Positions 12,860-23,962 of a DNA stretch of 64,000 nt are shown piece after piece (the first letter of the stretch is position 1; every line of letters starts with the position of its first letter). Below the pieces are notes generated by a model. It did not search any database, was not told the DNA's origin, and saw nothing but the letters and a program-made list of their open reading frames with translations. The translations under genes were made by a program, and so were the position numbers. This DNA comes from Pyrocephalus nanus (lineage: Eukaryota > Chordata > Aves > Passeriformes > Tyrannidae): positions 340,121 through 404,120 of the forward strand of contig CM076262.1 in assembly GCA_038380795.1 (NCBI GenBank). Reading direction: 5' to 3'.

Positions 12860-13767
12860 TGAAGTGGGTTTCTGTGGCTGGGTTTTGGTAGTGGGGGCCT
12901 ACAGGGAGGGCTTCTGTTAGAAGCTGCTAGAAGCTTCCCCTGTCCCATGCAGCCAATGCCAGCCGGCTCCAGGATGGGCTTCCTGCCACTGGCCAAGGCT
13001 GAGCCAATCAAGAGTAACACCTCTGTGATAACATATTTAAGAACAGAAGGTTGTTGTGCAGATGAAAATTCCAGCCAGCAAAGAGCAGAGTGAAAATATA
13101 GGAACAACAAGGTAGACACCAAGGTCAGTGCAGAAGGAGGGGCAGGAGGTGTTCCAGGAGCCAGAGCTGTGCCCCTGCAGCCCATGCAGGACCATCGGGG
13201 TGCAGAAACCCACCTGCAGCCCATGGAGGAGCCCATGGGTGGAGCAGGTGGATGCATGAAGAAGGCTGTGACCCTGTGGGAGGCCCAGGATGGAGCAGGG
13301 TCCTGCTGGAGACCTGCAGCCTGTGGAGACAGGAACCCCCACTGGAGCAGGTTTTTCAGGTGTAGGACTTGTGGCCCCTGTGGGGAACTCACACTGGAGC
13401 AGCTCATTCATGAAGGACTGCACCCCATGGAGGAGTGACCCACAGGACAGCAGTTGGGGAGGAACTTTTGCCTGAGGGATGGACTCACACCAGATAGGTT
13501 TGTGAGGGACCCCACAGAAGCAGGGGAAGGGCTCCTCTCCCTGAGCAGCAGCAGAAAAAGCAACTGATCGTAACCCCCATTTCCTGTCTCCCTGCACCAC
13601 TGTTTTGAGTCTGTTCTGCCTGTGATGGTGATCAGTAAGGGACCTTTCCCAGCTCTTAACTCATGAATCCTTTGCTAATTTGTTTCTCTCTCCTCTTTCG
13701 AGTTGCAGAGGGGAGAGAGAGTGGCTTTAGTGGGTACCTGGTGTCCAGCCAGGTTCAACCCACTGCA
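12860..13767 (+). mobile_element. Solo LTR of an avian endogenous retrovirus (copy B)
   Basis: This 908-bp LTR starts tgaagtggg and ends cccactgca, giving TG...CA termini with an 8-of-9 inverted repeat. It is flanked on both sides by ctctg (12855-12859 and 13768-13772), a 5-bp target-site duplication. A 5-bp duplication is typical of ERVL-type (class III) elements and of some gammaretroviral ones; ERVK usually makes 6 bp. The orientation comes from the TATA-like catatttaagaa at 13032-13043. The central part has repeated units built around ctggagcagg. Copy A at 1563-2660 is a relative, but each copy is an independent solo LTR. The long antisense frames of 187 and 189 codons within it match no protein I know. 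Confidence 0.88.
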
Positions 13768-13772
13768 CTCTG
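13768..13772. repeat. Target-site duplication, 3' copy (ctctg)
   Basis: This is the partner of 12855-12859. The perfect match implies the insertion is not extremely old and that the LTR was never part of a larger surviving provirus here. Confidence 0.8.
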
Positions 13773-16700
13773 AAAATTGTCATTACATTTTTCAATATAC
13801 ATTTTAAAATTGAAATCTTATAGGCATCATGGAAAGCAAAATGATCAAGACTTCAGTCCAGTGTCTTGTAGAATTAATTTATTTAAAGATTACAAATTTC
13901 AGTTTCAGATTATTATCGTCAGGTTCCGTAGTTTGCTGACTCAAACCAGTTGAAAATATTTTTATGTTCCCACAGAAAGTCTGCTATTTCTTTTGGGAAT
14001 TTCCTTCCCATTTGTTTAAGGATGAAAGGAAAAGCTAGTCATTAATAACTCCCATCATCAGAATGTCACCAAACCAAATATACGGTTTTAGCAGAAAATC
14101 ATGTAGGGACTTGCGTTTTCTGATGTAGATCAAAAAAAAATCCTGAATACCCCAGTAATTTCAGAGGAGAAAAATATGGAGACCCATTCAATCTGAATAT
14201 TCTGCATTTCAAATGGATCTTTTGTTGAATGAAAAAATTGTCTGGGAAAAGAAAAAAATATTTCCCCTTTGAGCTCCTTATTTTGGGCTAGCACTGTTCC
14301 AGTCAACCACAACTGAGCAGAAAAAACATGACATTACAGAAAGAACCTAGATGACCTGAATCAGTCCTTGTTTTCAGAGAAAATCTCCTTCAACCACAAA
14401 CACCTGGCAGGTAAAGGTGATGTACAGGAATGAATATATTAGATATAAAGGGAGAAGACCAAAACTAGAACTGATAAAACAGTGAGTTCAGTAAGTCGCA
14501 GCTGCCCATTATACAATGGCATCTATTTCCCCTGATACTGTTCTTGGGAAAGGGCCTTGATCTTTTCACACATGGGAAAATCACTTGGCAGTTTGGGTTG
14601 CTCATTCATTTTTTTCCATGTGCGTCAAGAATGATAACATGTGTTCACTTTGCAATGTGATCCAAACCAAAAAATGGTCCAGTCCCATCTTCTCATGATC
14701 GTTCTTCAGCACCGAAAAAAAAATAAAAAATGTTTGAACCAGGAGCAATGGACCACAAAGAGAAAAACAGAAATACAGAAATTAATGTTTCCACAGGCTT
14801 CTTCCTTCAAGGACATAGATGAGTGGATTTTCAGGGGGTTTTTCCCCCCAAGAGTGAAGGTAAATCACAACAGAACAGGAGGTAGGAGAAAAATAACATG
14901 GTTTTGATGCCACACTCTGAGCCAGTCACAACTATCAGTACCCAGAGCTTCTGTATTGGATGTTGGACCTTGCTCACCTCTTCAGTGGCCAGACAGAGAT
15001 GTATCATGGCCACTGGGAATGTGTCTGTGTGAAGGACAAAGTACTGGCATATACCAGAGGAGTAATCAAGGCTCTGAATATTTTACTGGAGTGTAGCACT
15101 GGGATGGAGACACTCCTTTCTCAGTTGCCATGCTTCAAAACACACATATTTCCCAACAGTGCAAGAGAAGCCAAGGGAGACAACTTTCCCTGCCTTTCTT
15201 TCAGATGAGCTGCTCCAGCACAACTCCCCCTCAGTCATAATCTGTCACTTCACCTGAGCATTAAATCTGTAATTAATTCCTCATGCCCAGCTATGCAAAA
15301 AAGCACCACTGTATAATCCCCAGCAAGTCGTTCTCCCTGTCATAGCAAAGAATCTTTACAACACAATGAGAAAGAATCTGACAGACATGTGACAGCTCAA
15401 AAAAAATTCTACAAACATTTGATTCAAAGCAAAAAAATACACACATGGATTTCTTGAGAGGACGCCTTCAGAGCTCTATTATATTGCCCTGGCCTTTGAA
15501 AGAAAGCAAGAAGGGAAATGTTACATGGGAAAGCGAAACAGAGTCATCACCAGGTAATTTCCAGGTCTTCCTCCTATTCAGTGAATTAATTAATTTTAGA
15601 AGTTCCACAATCATACATTTTTATCCACTACTGGTAAAATTCCTAAAACAGAAAAACATGGTATGTGCTTTTCTCCTGCAGTGCATACCCAGTTCATACT
15701 TCAGCTTCTCACTTGATGATTTACAATGAACACCTCACCACAGAAAGTCAGTAGAAAGCAGTAACTAGCAACACAGCTGGTATGTCTGAAATAATCCTTA
15801 TATCTGAAAATCTACCTGCTATATTGCTTTGGAAAATACTACAGCACTTGCTCTACTAAGAAAAAGCAAAGTATTAGCAATAACAAAACTATCTAACAAT
15901 AGAGTTACTGAAGAGGAAATAGGAAGCAGGATTTCTAACCCAGTCTTTCACACTGCTACTTCCCAGTTATACCAATAACAGCTTAAAAACAGCTATTGGG
16001 AAACCTGGAAATAAAACAGATTAAATTTGCAGCGGTCAAAACATCAATCTCTATTTCAGACTATTGTAGCTTTAGTTATATATTTTTTCTTTTGATTCTT
16101 ATATTCCTACAGGCCCTTACGCTGCCTTTTATATATTTCTTCCCTTTTCTTCCCTTCCTTTATGTTTCTTACCCTCAGTGGAGAAGGTAATAAATGTTAG
16201 ACCTGTTTCACAACTTTAAGGTTTCTCACCAACCCTAAGAAATACTTACAGTGACACCTGCACCTAGTAAGGGTTGAGTGGAGTCTGTCCAATAAATTCT
16301 TAGTGTCTAGTCAGATTGACCACACCACAAAACCTTGAGCACTGTTTCACTGTGATACAGCCCTTTTGTAGAGCTGTACTCCTTAGGTCCAAGTCATCTC
16401 TACTGTCTTCATTGGGTCTCATTTACTCACAACAGCCAGCAAAAGGTTCCTCCACACCTCAGAGATGCAGCCATTTTATACATGGGGCTGCAAAGTTTAG
16501 CTTTCTAAAAATCAGATTAAAGCATGTTCTTAATCTGCAAATTCATCTCTCAACACAGCCTTCTGCTGCTGCACATACCTGCTTCCCTAGGATGACAACC
16601 TTTCTGATAATAAATATAGTGGCTCTGAGAGCACCTTAGTAGAAGCACCACCATCTAAAAAGTAGGTGATGAGATGTTAAACTGGTGAAAGCATTAGATT

Positions 16701-18058
16701 TTTTTAGGCTGCAGATATTAGGAAAATTTTTTTTTTTTCATGCAGGAAGCTATAACTCCAGACTTGCCTGATATATCTGTGGTTAGAAATTACTAGGAGA
16801 CAATACATACATGTGCACGATGCACATGCCATAAATAGACTTAAAGTGCAAAGAAATGGATGGCAGCCTTTAAACACACTGAAACAAAGAGTCATGAAAA
16901 CAGCTAAAAGTCTGGAATGGGTAATTTACAGCATAAGTTACCAGAAAAGGAACATTTCCTAGGTTCATAACATTAGCACTGGCATTTATTACCACTACTG
17001 TATAACACACAAAAAAGAAAGTAAAAAACCTAAGGAAGACAGACAGCAGCAAAGAAAACTAAATACTTCAGAGTGAACTTTTCTAGCTACAGATTAATTG
17101 TAAAAGAGACAGGATATTTTATTAATTGGTCAGTAATAGGAATGGACAAGTACATAATGTTCTGATATGCAGACCATCTGTATTCAGTTGATATTTAGAT
17201 AATATATGAGGTACAATTACAATTGTTAGTTTTCTGTAGATTTCCATAACATCAAGTATTCTTAATAAAACTAATCACTTCAGTCTCATATTTCAATTTA
17301 AAGCATAATATGCATTACTTTAGCTTTGCAAAAAATATGGAATTAAAAGAACTGGAAAATAATTTGCTCCATAACACTAGGAAGCACTTGGAAATTCCTT
17401 ATAAGTCAGGAAGCAAACAAGCAAACCATGTTCTGATACACTACTTCTACAGGCAGAAGTCCCAGCTGGTGCATTCCTGTGAACCGTGGTGCTAGCCTTT
17501 TATGAACAAGTTTAGAATTCAAGAACACTGAATTCAGTGTTTTCTTGCTTATCAAAGGTCTGGAAAATGGCAGTGTTTTCTGGAAAATCAGAAGAGGCTT
17601 CTTCAGGACTTGGTTGGACCTACTAACCTGCTAGAAGCAGGAGTGGCAGAGCTAAAGAATTTCTCAGTTCTTGCATGTTTTCTGCACAGATAACACAGAT
17701 AACACTAAAAAACCATCAGATAAATATTTGAGTAGTCTAATTATTAATAGCTAATACGTCTGCAGGAGAAAATCTCAAAAAAGCCTGGATTTCATATTTC
17801 ATTGCCTCTTGTATCAGCTTTATATTTTTATGCTTGTTTGATGCATATTATTAATCAAAGAATTATAAGAGAGAAAGGACAGAAAAAGGTAAACTGAAGA
17901 AATACACAGAATATAAACAGGAAACTTGTTCAACTAGATATTTTCAGTACTGTTAGCAATGTACAACAATATCTTTACCTCAAAGGGCTTAAATCTTGCA
18001 AAATATTATACCTTCCTTGAAAAGCTAGATAGCTCAGAAAAGAGAATTTTCTCATTTC
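13773..18058. other. AT-rich intronic DNA, mostly featureless
   Basis: No transposon or exon was recognised. A perfect 18-bp palindrome lies at 17524-17541. The frames at 14641-14907, 15445-15729 and 16316-16639 (up to 107 codons) have no recognisable domains, and most are partly overlapped by opposing frames. Confidence 0.5.
17524..17541. repeat. Perfect 18-bp palindrome
   Basis: The sequence aacactgaattcagtgtt is its own reverse complement. The symmetry continues outward imperfectly (caag on the left, ttcttg on the right, offset by two extra T). Function is unknown. Confidence 0.9.
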
Positions 18059-18136
18059 TAAATCATAGAAGGCATTGGGTTGGAAGAGACTTCAAAGATC
18101 ATCTAGTTCCAATCCCCCTGCCGTGTGATGTCCCCT
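18059..18136 (-). mobile_element. CR1 LINE 3' end, short fragment
   Basis: The plus strand reads aaatcatagaa, gggttggaagagactt, caaagatcatctagttcc, aatccccctgcc, the reverse complement of the CR1 3' end. About 78 bp remains, a severely 5'-truncated copy. Confidence 0.85.
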
Positions 18137-21118
18137 GACTTTTAAAATTCAAATCTAGCTTATCACTGGTCAGAAAATATTTTTGGAATTTTTTTCTCCC
18201 CAAAAAAGCTATGCACACTATCAAGTTTTATCAGCTACCAAAATCTGAACAAGCACAGTCTAAAACATTGTTCAGATTACTGTCTTCAGGACACTAATGG
18301 TCATGGGATATAGGATATAATAAGTAAAGAAGATAGAGATTACTTAACCTGTTAAAAAAAATACACCAGCACAAAGAAATTCAAACTTACAGACCATATA
18401 GCTCCTTCTTCTCACACTTTTTTATTATTATACTATATGCTTTTGAAGAAATGACACCTTCTTAAAAGTGTGCAATGTGGCACAGTTATTGTTACTATGG
18501 GAACTAAAATATTAAAAATTTGTGGTTTATGCACACATCTTGTCAGATATCCCATGTAGCAGTATTACAAGCTGCTTTCATATAATACTTTGTAATAATT
18601 TTTTTTCTTTGCCCACTAATCCAGTATGAACTACTTTCTTACAAGACATAGATATCTCTCCTGGAGGGAAAAAAAGGGATTTTTTGCCCTTTTTGACGTA
18701 AATGGGAGTTCTATTTTCAGCTTCAGTGGGGGGGCATCATGTCATCCCAGATCTCTGCAACAAATACAGTTTCATGGGAATATGCCCTGAAGATCTGATT
18801 CTAGTCTCACTTATGCATAACAAAAAGGGGTGACAGAGAGAAACAGAGAAAGCATGAATGGAAGAAGGTAACACAAAGCAAGAAAGCAAGAGAAAGTCAC
18901 AAAGCAAGAAATTGAGAAACCAAACAAGTCTTCTGTTCCATGTCAGATTTATATGCTTTATATAATTTCTTCCATGATTTTCCCATCATTCATCTTAGCA
19001 ATATAAATTAAAATGTAATATAATCAGGACAGTTCTTATGCCTCAAGAACTAACTGGTGTGGTTTCTGTCAATGACCTCTTGCCTGTTCTTTGTAAAAAT
19101 TAAATCAGACATTTATTAGAGCTCTAAATATAAGTTCAGATGTGCTGTGATAGCTGGGCATGTCTAGAGGAAATATTGTTCAAAGAGAAAGCATTAATGG
19201 CAAACATTTTGACATAAAAATTTACGATTCTGGCTGCTTTGCTTTGTCATTTACAGATTCTGACGTGGAATTACTCTACTTCAAGTGTGCATTTTAAGGG
19301 CATTAGTCACCTTCCAAATACCTGTTAGTACTGTGCACATGGAGATGAACCCAAGCCTGCCCACTTCTGACCGAAATTCTCTAGCCATACAAATGTGTGT
19401 GTGTGTGCGCATGTCTATGTGTACACATATACTCCTATATATGCGCTTCTGTGTGATGCACAGGAACTATATATTCCTTGGCTATGCCAGTCACCAACCA
19501 ACAGTTCCCTGTACAATAAGTAATAATAAAGAGGCTTCAGAATTTAGTATAATTTCTTTAAATGAGTTTTTTGAGATGAATGAATAAGAATATTAGATTT
19601 TTAAACTCCTGTGAGTGATTCTCAGAAAACTTGACTCCGCACACTTCATAGTCAGCAGGAGCTGTAGATATTCGTCACCTTTGAAAGCTGTAGACTATGT
19701 CAATCTCCAAATGTCAGTCTTCTTTTTCATTTATTTGGTATTTATATCTCTTTTAAGAGAAGGAAGATGAGTGATGGGGTCAGAGTAATGGATAAATGAG
19801 AATGATAAAAATCCTACTCTCTCAGCCTTATCTGACATACATAAGAAATAGCCTTTGAGAAAATACCCTCCTAGACGACTGGTGTGCCTGCAAAACACAC
19901 AGTAAAAGACCTTATTTTACCTTAAGTGTTAAATGCTTTGGTGAACTCTTCAACAAATAATTGAGCAGTATCTTGCAAAGGAGATATTTTTTGTGTTCTT
20001 GGAACAATCAGTTAAATGCATACAGTAAAGGAATAAAAGTAAACTGGAGTGGTTTCAAGGAAAAAACTTTATATATGAAATTGATTTCATTCTTCTGTAA
20101 TGTTTATAATGCATACAGCCTTTAGAAAATAAAACATAGATTAGAAATACTGAAAAGCTAAAAATTAACCCTGTTGTAACATCTGTAATGAAAGCCAGCT
20201 CTTTTTTAACTTTGTTGCTCCTGACAATATAAAAATCTATCAGCCTTCAAATATCCACTCCTTTTCTACATAATTCACTAGCACTTAAACTGCTTGAAAA
20301 GAGCAAAGAAACACATCAAAGGTTCAAAAAGCTGACAAGATTGCCTTGTTTAACATATATCATGCTTACCGGTATTTTAAAATCTCAGCATCTGTAGTTT
20401 CCTACTGTACGTTCAATAAGCTGGTCAAACAGCTTAGCACAGTTCCAGCTGAATATTTTGTTAGATCACGTTGCTTTTCCTCTCTAGACAAGCCCAGATA
20501 AGTTTTTATTAAAAATCTTTAAAATTTACTTTTAAAAATTAAGTATTTTAACTGTCTACTTTGTTATTTGCTTAAATATTTACTCTTGTATGGTGATGCA
20601 ATCTGTCTTCTTTTCCTGACTTCTTACCCAAACTGATTTAAGATACACCTTGAGTCACTTCAGCCACCCAGATCAGACTCTGTGGACTTAAACCCTGTCT
20701 AAGATAATCTGGTCTTCTCTTCCTTTACTGAAAGAAAGGCTGGGTTCTACAACAGGAAGAACTGGGTTCTTGAATCCAGTTTATGAGCCACTGAGTTGAG
20801 GCCCAGAGTACGGCTTTCAGTAAAAACATATTTGTGAATAATTTGTGTCTGAATTAGAAAATTTTCACAATTAGAAAGTCCGTGTTTCACTGTGTAACAC
20901 TGTTTATCCAAACCTTAGAAATTTTGCAGATATCCAGACTACTATTTTCTGCTGTTTGCTGTAAGAAAGTGCACTGGACATATCTGTCTACATTCAAGTT
21001 TTTCAAAATAACTATGTCCTCTGAATTTATTTTTTGAAAACTAAATGGTGTAGGCTTGCCGCAGATGTATGTCTCTGCTGATGCAATTTAATCTATTACA
21101 GTCCAACTCATCCTCACA
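18137..21118. other. AT-rich intronic DNA, no feature recognised
   Basis: It holds a short (TG)n-like run near 19394-19410 inside a chance 100-codon frame. No transposon or exon was recognised. Confidence 0.5.
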
Positions 21119-21790
21119 GAATAAGCTGAGTTGGAAAGGACCCACAAGGATCATCAAGTCCAACTCCTAGCCCTGCACAGGACCCTCCCCAAGAGTCACA
21201 CCATGCGCCTGAGAGTATTGTCCAAACACGTCTTGAATTCTGCCAGAGTTGGGGTTGTGACCACTTCCCTGTGGAGCCTCTTCCAGCATCCAACCACCCG
21301 CTGGGTGAAGAACCTTTTCCTGTTATCCAACCTAAACCTCCCCTGACACAACTTCAGGCCATTCCCTCGGGTCCAGTTACAAAGAAATCAGTGCCTTCCC
21401 CTCCTCTTCCTCTCACGAGGAAGTTATAAACTGTGATGACGTCTCCCTTCAGTCTCCTTCCAGCTTTAACACACCAAGTGATCTCAGCTGCTTCTCATAT
21501 GACTTCCCCTCAAGGTCCTTGACCATCTTTGTTGTCCGTCTTTGGACACTCTTTAATAGCTTAATATAGTCCAAGGGTTGGACTTGATGATCTCAGAGGG
21601 ATTTCCAACCCGTCTGATTCTATGATTCTGTGATATATTTCCTATATTGCAGTGCCCAATACTGCACACAATATTTAAGGTGAGGTTGCACCAGTGCTGC
21701 AGAAGCTGGTGATATTTTGCCTAATGATGTGTTTATCCAGCTGTGTGCTGGACATCGTTACATTGAACCAGTATCTCTAATTTTTGCAGC
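21119..21790 (-). mobile_element. CR1-X-type LINE fragment, interrupted by a nested CR1 tail
   Basis: The plus strand gives the antisense of a CR1-X 3' region: gagttggaaaggacccac, aaggatcatcaagtccaact, ccctgcacaggaccctcccc, then gaagaaccttttcctg and aacttcaggccattccctcg. It continues through gatgacgtctcccttcagtc to tttggacactctttaatagc. After an inserted 64-bp segment it resumes with atattgcagtgcccaatact and aaggtgaggttgcaccagtg. The copy is 5'-truncated near 21790 and moderately diverged. It is oriented with IMMP2L. Confidence 0.92.
21569..21632 (+). mobile_element. 64-bp CR1 3' end nested inside the CR1-X copy
   Basis: Within the minus-strand CR1-X copy, an opposite-orientation CR1 3' terminus appears: gggttggacttgatgatct, gggatttccaaccc, and the tail attctatgattctgtg. 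The host sequence breaks after cttaatata and resumes at atatatttcctatattg. The 5-mer atata borders the insert on both sides (21564-21568 and 21633-21637), a possible short target duplication, though AT-rich enough to occur by chance. The insert is very short even for CR1. Confidence 0.85.
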
Positions 21791-23704
21791 ACATGCCTGA
21801 CTTTTTCTCAGACATTATCGCTCTTGATATTTTTGTATCAACTGATTAAAAGGTGAATAGTACATATTCAGCATATACAAAATATATATTAAGAGATTCA
21901 CTTTTTAACACACTGTGGGGCTTGACATGCATTTTATTTAATCAAAATCCCTAATCAATATTCTTTTAACATTTTTTCAGTAATTCATTAGTATTATTTC
22001 CTTCATTTTGTTCCTTGTATTTGTGGAAGCATCAGTTGCTAGCCAGTAGATCAAACACGAATGGAATCTTTTCTAGTTGCTGTGTATTTGATAAAGATTA
22101 TATCCTTAAAAAAAAAATAAATTTTAATTAAAAAAAATTATGCAAATACTCTATTAAACCCCCCCTTATATTATTGCAAATATCATTATTAGTTAACATC
22201 TTACATGAAGGGTCATCACCCTCACAATAATGAGATTCCACTGCAATTTTTGGTCTCTAAGATATTAAAAACAGCCATCAAGATTTGAGTCCCATAGATA
22301 GATACTGTATAAATACATTAATTGGGATTCCACTTAGCTAAATTTAAAAGTTACAAACTTATTTTAAATTACTATCAGAGGAGACACATTCAGATGAATT
22401 ATCATTCATTGCCTCTCTCTTAGTAACCTATTTTATGCAACATAATTTTACATATCAAAAGTAGAAGGTAGACTTATGGTTTTTAGAAGAAACACTCAAT
22501 AGGAAAGATAATTGGAACAGGAAATTTTAGCTCCTCAACCCATGATTGGGACAGTAACACAGTATCTCACACACATTCTACTGAAGTCTCAGAATATATT
22601 TTTTGTTGCACAGAAGAAATTAGGAAGGGGGCACAACACTGTTCATTTAAATCTGCTTTGTAAGGAACAACTCATGGTAAAATTGAAAATAAATAGCCTT
22701 TGAAAGCAACCAAAAAACCAGCACAACTTGCTTTAAAGATGGGGAGAATGCATAATTTTTTTACATAATGTGGAAACAAAAGTGTAGGAAAAAAGAATAG
22801 CTACAAAGGAATAGCATAAATTTGTAGGCTTCAAATAAGAACGGGTAAAGAACAATATCAGCAGAAAGACGAAAGGAGTTTAAAAAGTAAAGCTAAAAAC
22901 TGTACTTCACTTTACTTAATAGCCATTACATTTACACAGGATAATAAACCACAATATTTTGTCTCAAGGGCAGAGAGAAGGCTGATGGACTCAATATTTT
23001 ATTAGCCTCAGCCTTCCCAAAAAATAGTTCATTACCAAACTCTAATTAAAAGAACTTTAATGAGGGGCTAGGATCACAGGCCAGAATAAAGAGAAAATGT
23101 ATTATATACAATACAGACTCTGAATGTATGCAAGAAGGGAAAGTAGAATGAGGTTCCCTTTGATGAAGTCCACAAAAGAATAGTGATTATCTGAAGATTA
23201 ATCCATAGGACGTTAAACAATAGTGAGCATTTGAATAACATTTCTTCAATCATTTTGCAGTAAAGATTTAAGTAATTATAGCTAATCAAAACCAAAATAT
23301 GAGATAATGTTGATGGAAAAGAAATTATATTACAGAGATGTATGCATGAGGGAAACGGGCAATTCATTTGATCCCTTATCAGTTGCTGAGGTCCCAGCTA
23401 AATGACCACATCTAACTTAAGAAAAAGTGAAATCTACTGTAGAGAATCCAGGATAGAGCAAACAACTGATATGAGGTTTCTAGATGTAAATCTCACTGCA
23501 GGTAAAACTATGCCTCTGAGAAAAGATAAAAAAAGACATGCCCTAATTTTATGCACACAGGAATGAGCTCTAATCTAATTGTTACCACAGAGTAAAGCTA
23601 TAATTGGGAAGATTATTGCTAGTTTGAACAAAGGTCTGCTCGATGTCATTGATAGTAAAGAATGGTGGGGAAAAAAACATAAACAGTTATTTTGTTAATA
23701 TATA
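21791..23704. other. AT-rich intronic DNA, no feature recognised
   Basis: Only poly-A/T-rich patches (around 22105-22140) and short chance frames are seen. Confidence 0.5.
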
Positions 23705-23962
23705 AAACTGTGGTATACCTTGTCTGCAGCTTGGGGTTACCCCAACCCAGGTGCAGAACTTTGCACTTGGCCTTGTTGAACTTCATGAGGTTTGCACAAG
23801 CCCAACCCTCCAGCTCATCAAGGTCCCTCCAGCTCATCGAGGTCCCTCTTCCCTCCAGTGTCTGGACTGCACCACCCAGCTTGGTGTTTTCAGCCCTGCT
23901 GAGGGTGCACTCATTGCCACTGTCCATATCACCAACAAAGATGTTAAAGAGCACTGGCTGTT
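23705..23962 (-). mobile_element. CR1 LINE internal fragment (ORF2 antisense)
   Basis: The plus strand is antisense CR1: aggtgcagaactttgcactt, ggccttgttgaacttcatga, cacccagcttggtgtttt, gctgagggtgcactc, and aaagatgttaaagagcactg. It lacks the CR1 3' tail, so it is a fragment lost at both ends. A 19-bp unit (ccctccagctcatc(a/g)aggt) is duplicated in tandem at 23806-23843, differing by one base. The 92-codon and 120-codon frames across this block belong to the relic, not to a host gene. Confidence 0.88.
23806..23843. repeat. 19-bp tandem duplication inside CR1
   Basis: Two adjacent copies of ccctccagctcatcaaggt differ only at one position (a to g). The array continues for five more bases as ccctc. 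Such a duplication is not part of the usual CR1 sequence and is probably local slippage. Confidence 0.85.

Noticed and set aside
12838..13600. Two long minus-strand frames (189 and 187 codons) as protein genes
   Set aside because: They lie in the solo LTR or run just past its ends, overlap each other in different frames, and are proline-, serine- and cysteine-rich translations of repeat units. They match no known family.
1563..13767. The two same-strand LTRs as the 5' and 3' LTRs of one provirus
   Set aside because: The LTRs differ in length and sequence, copy B has its own 5-bp target duplication on both sides, and the 10 kb between them holds CR1 copies and host-like AT-rich DNA but no gag, pol or env.
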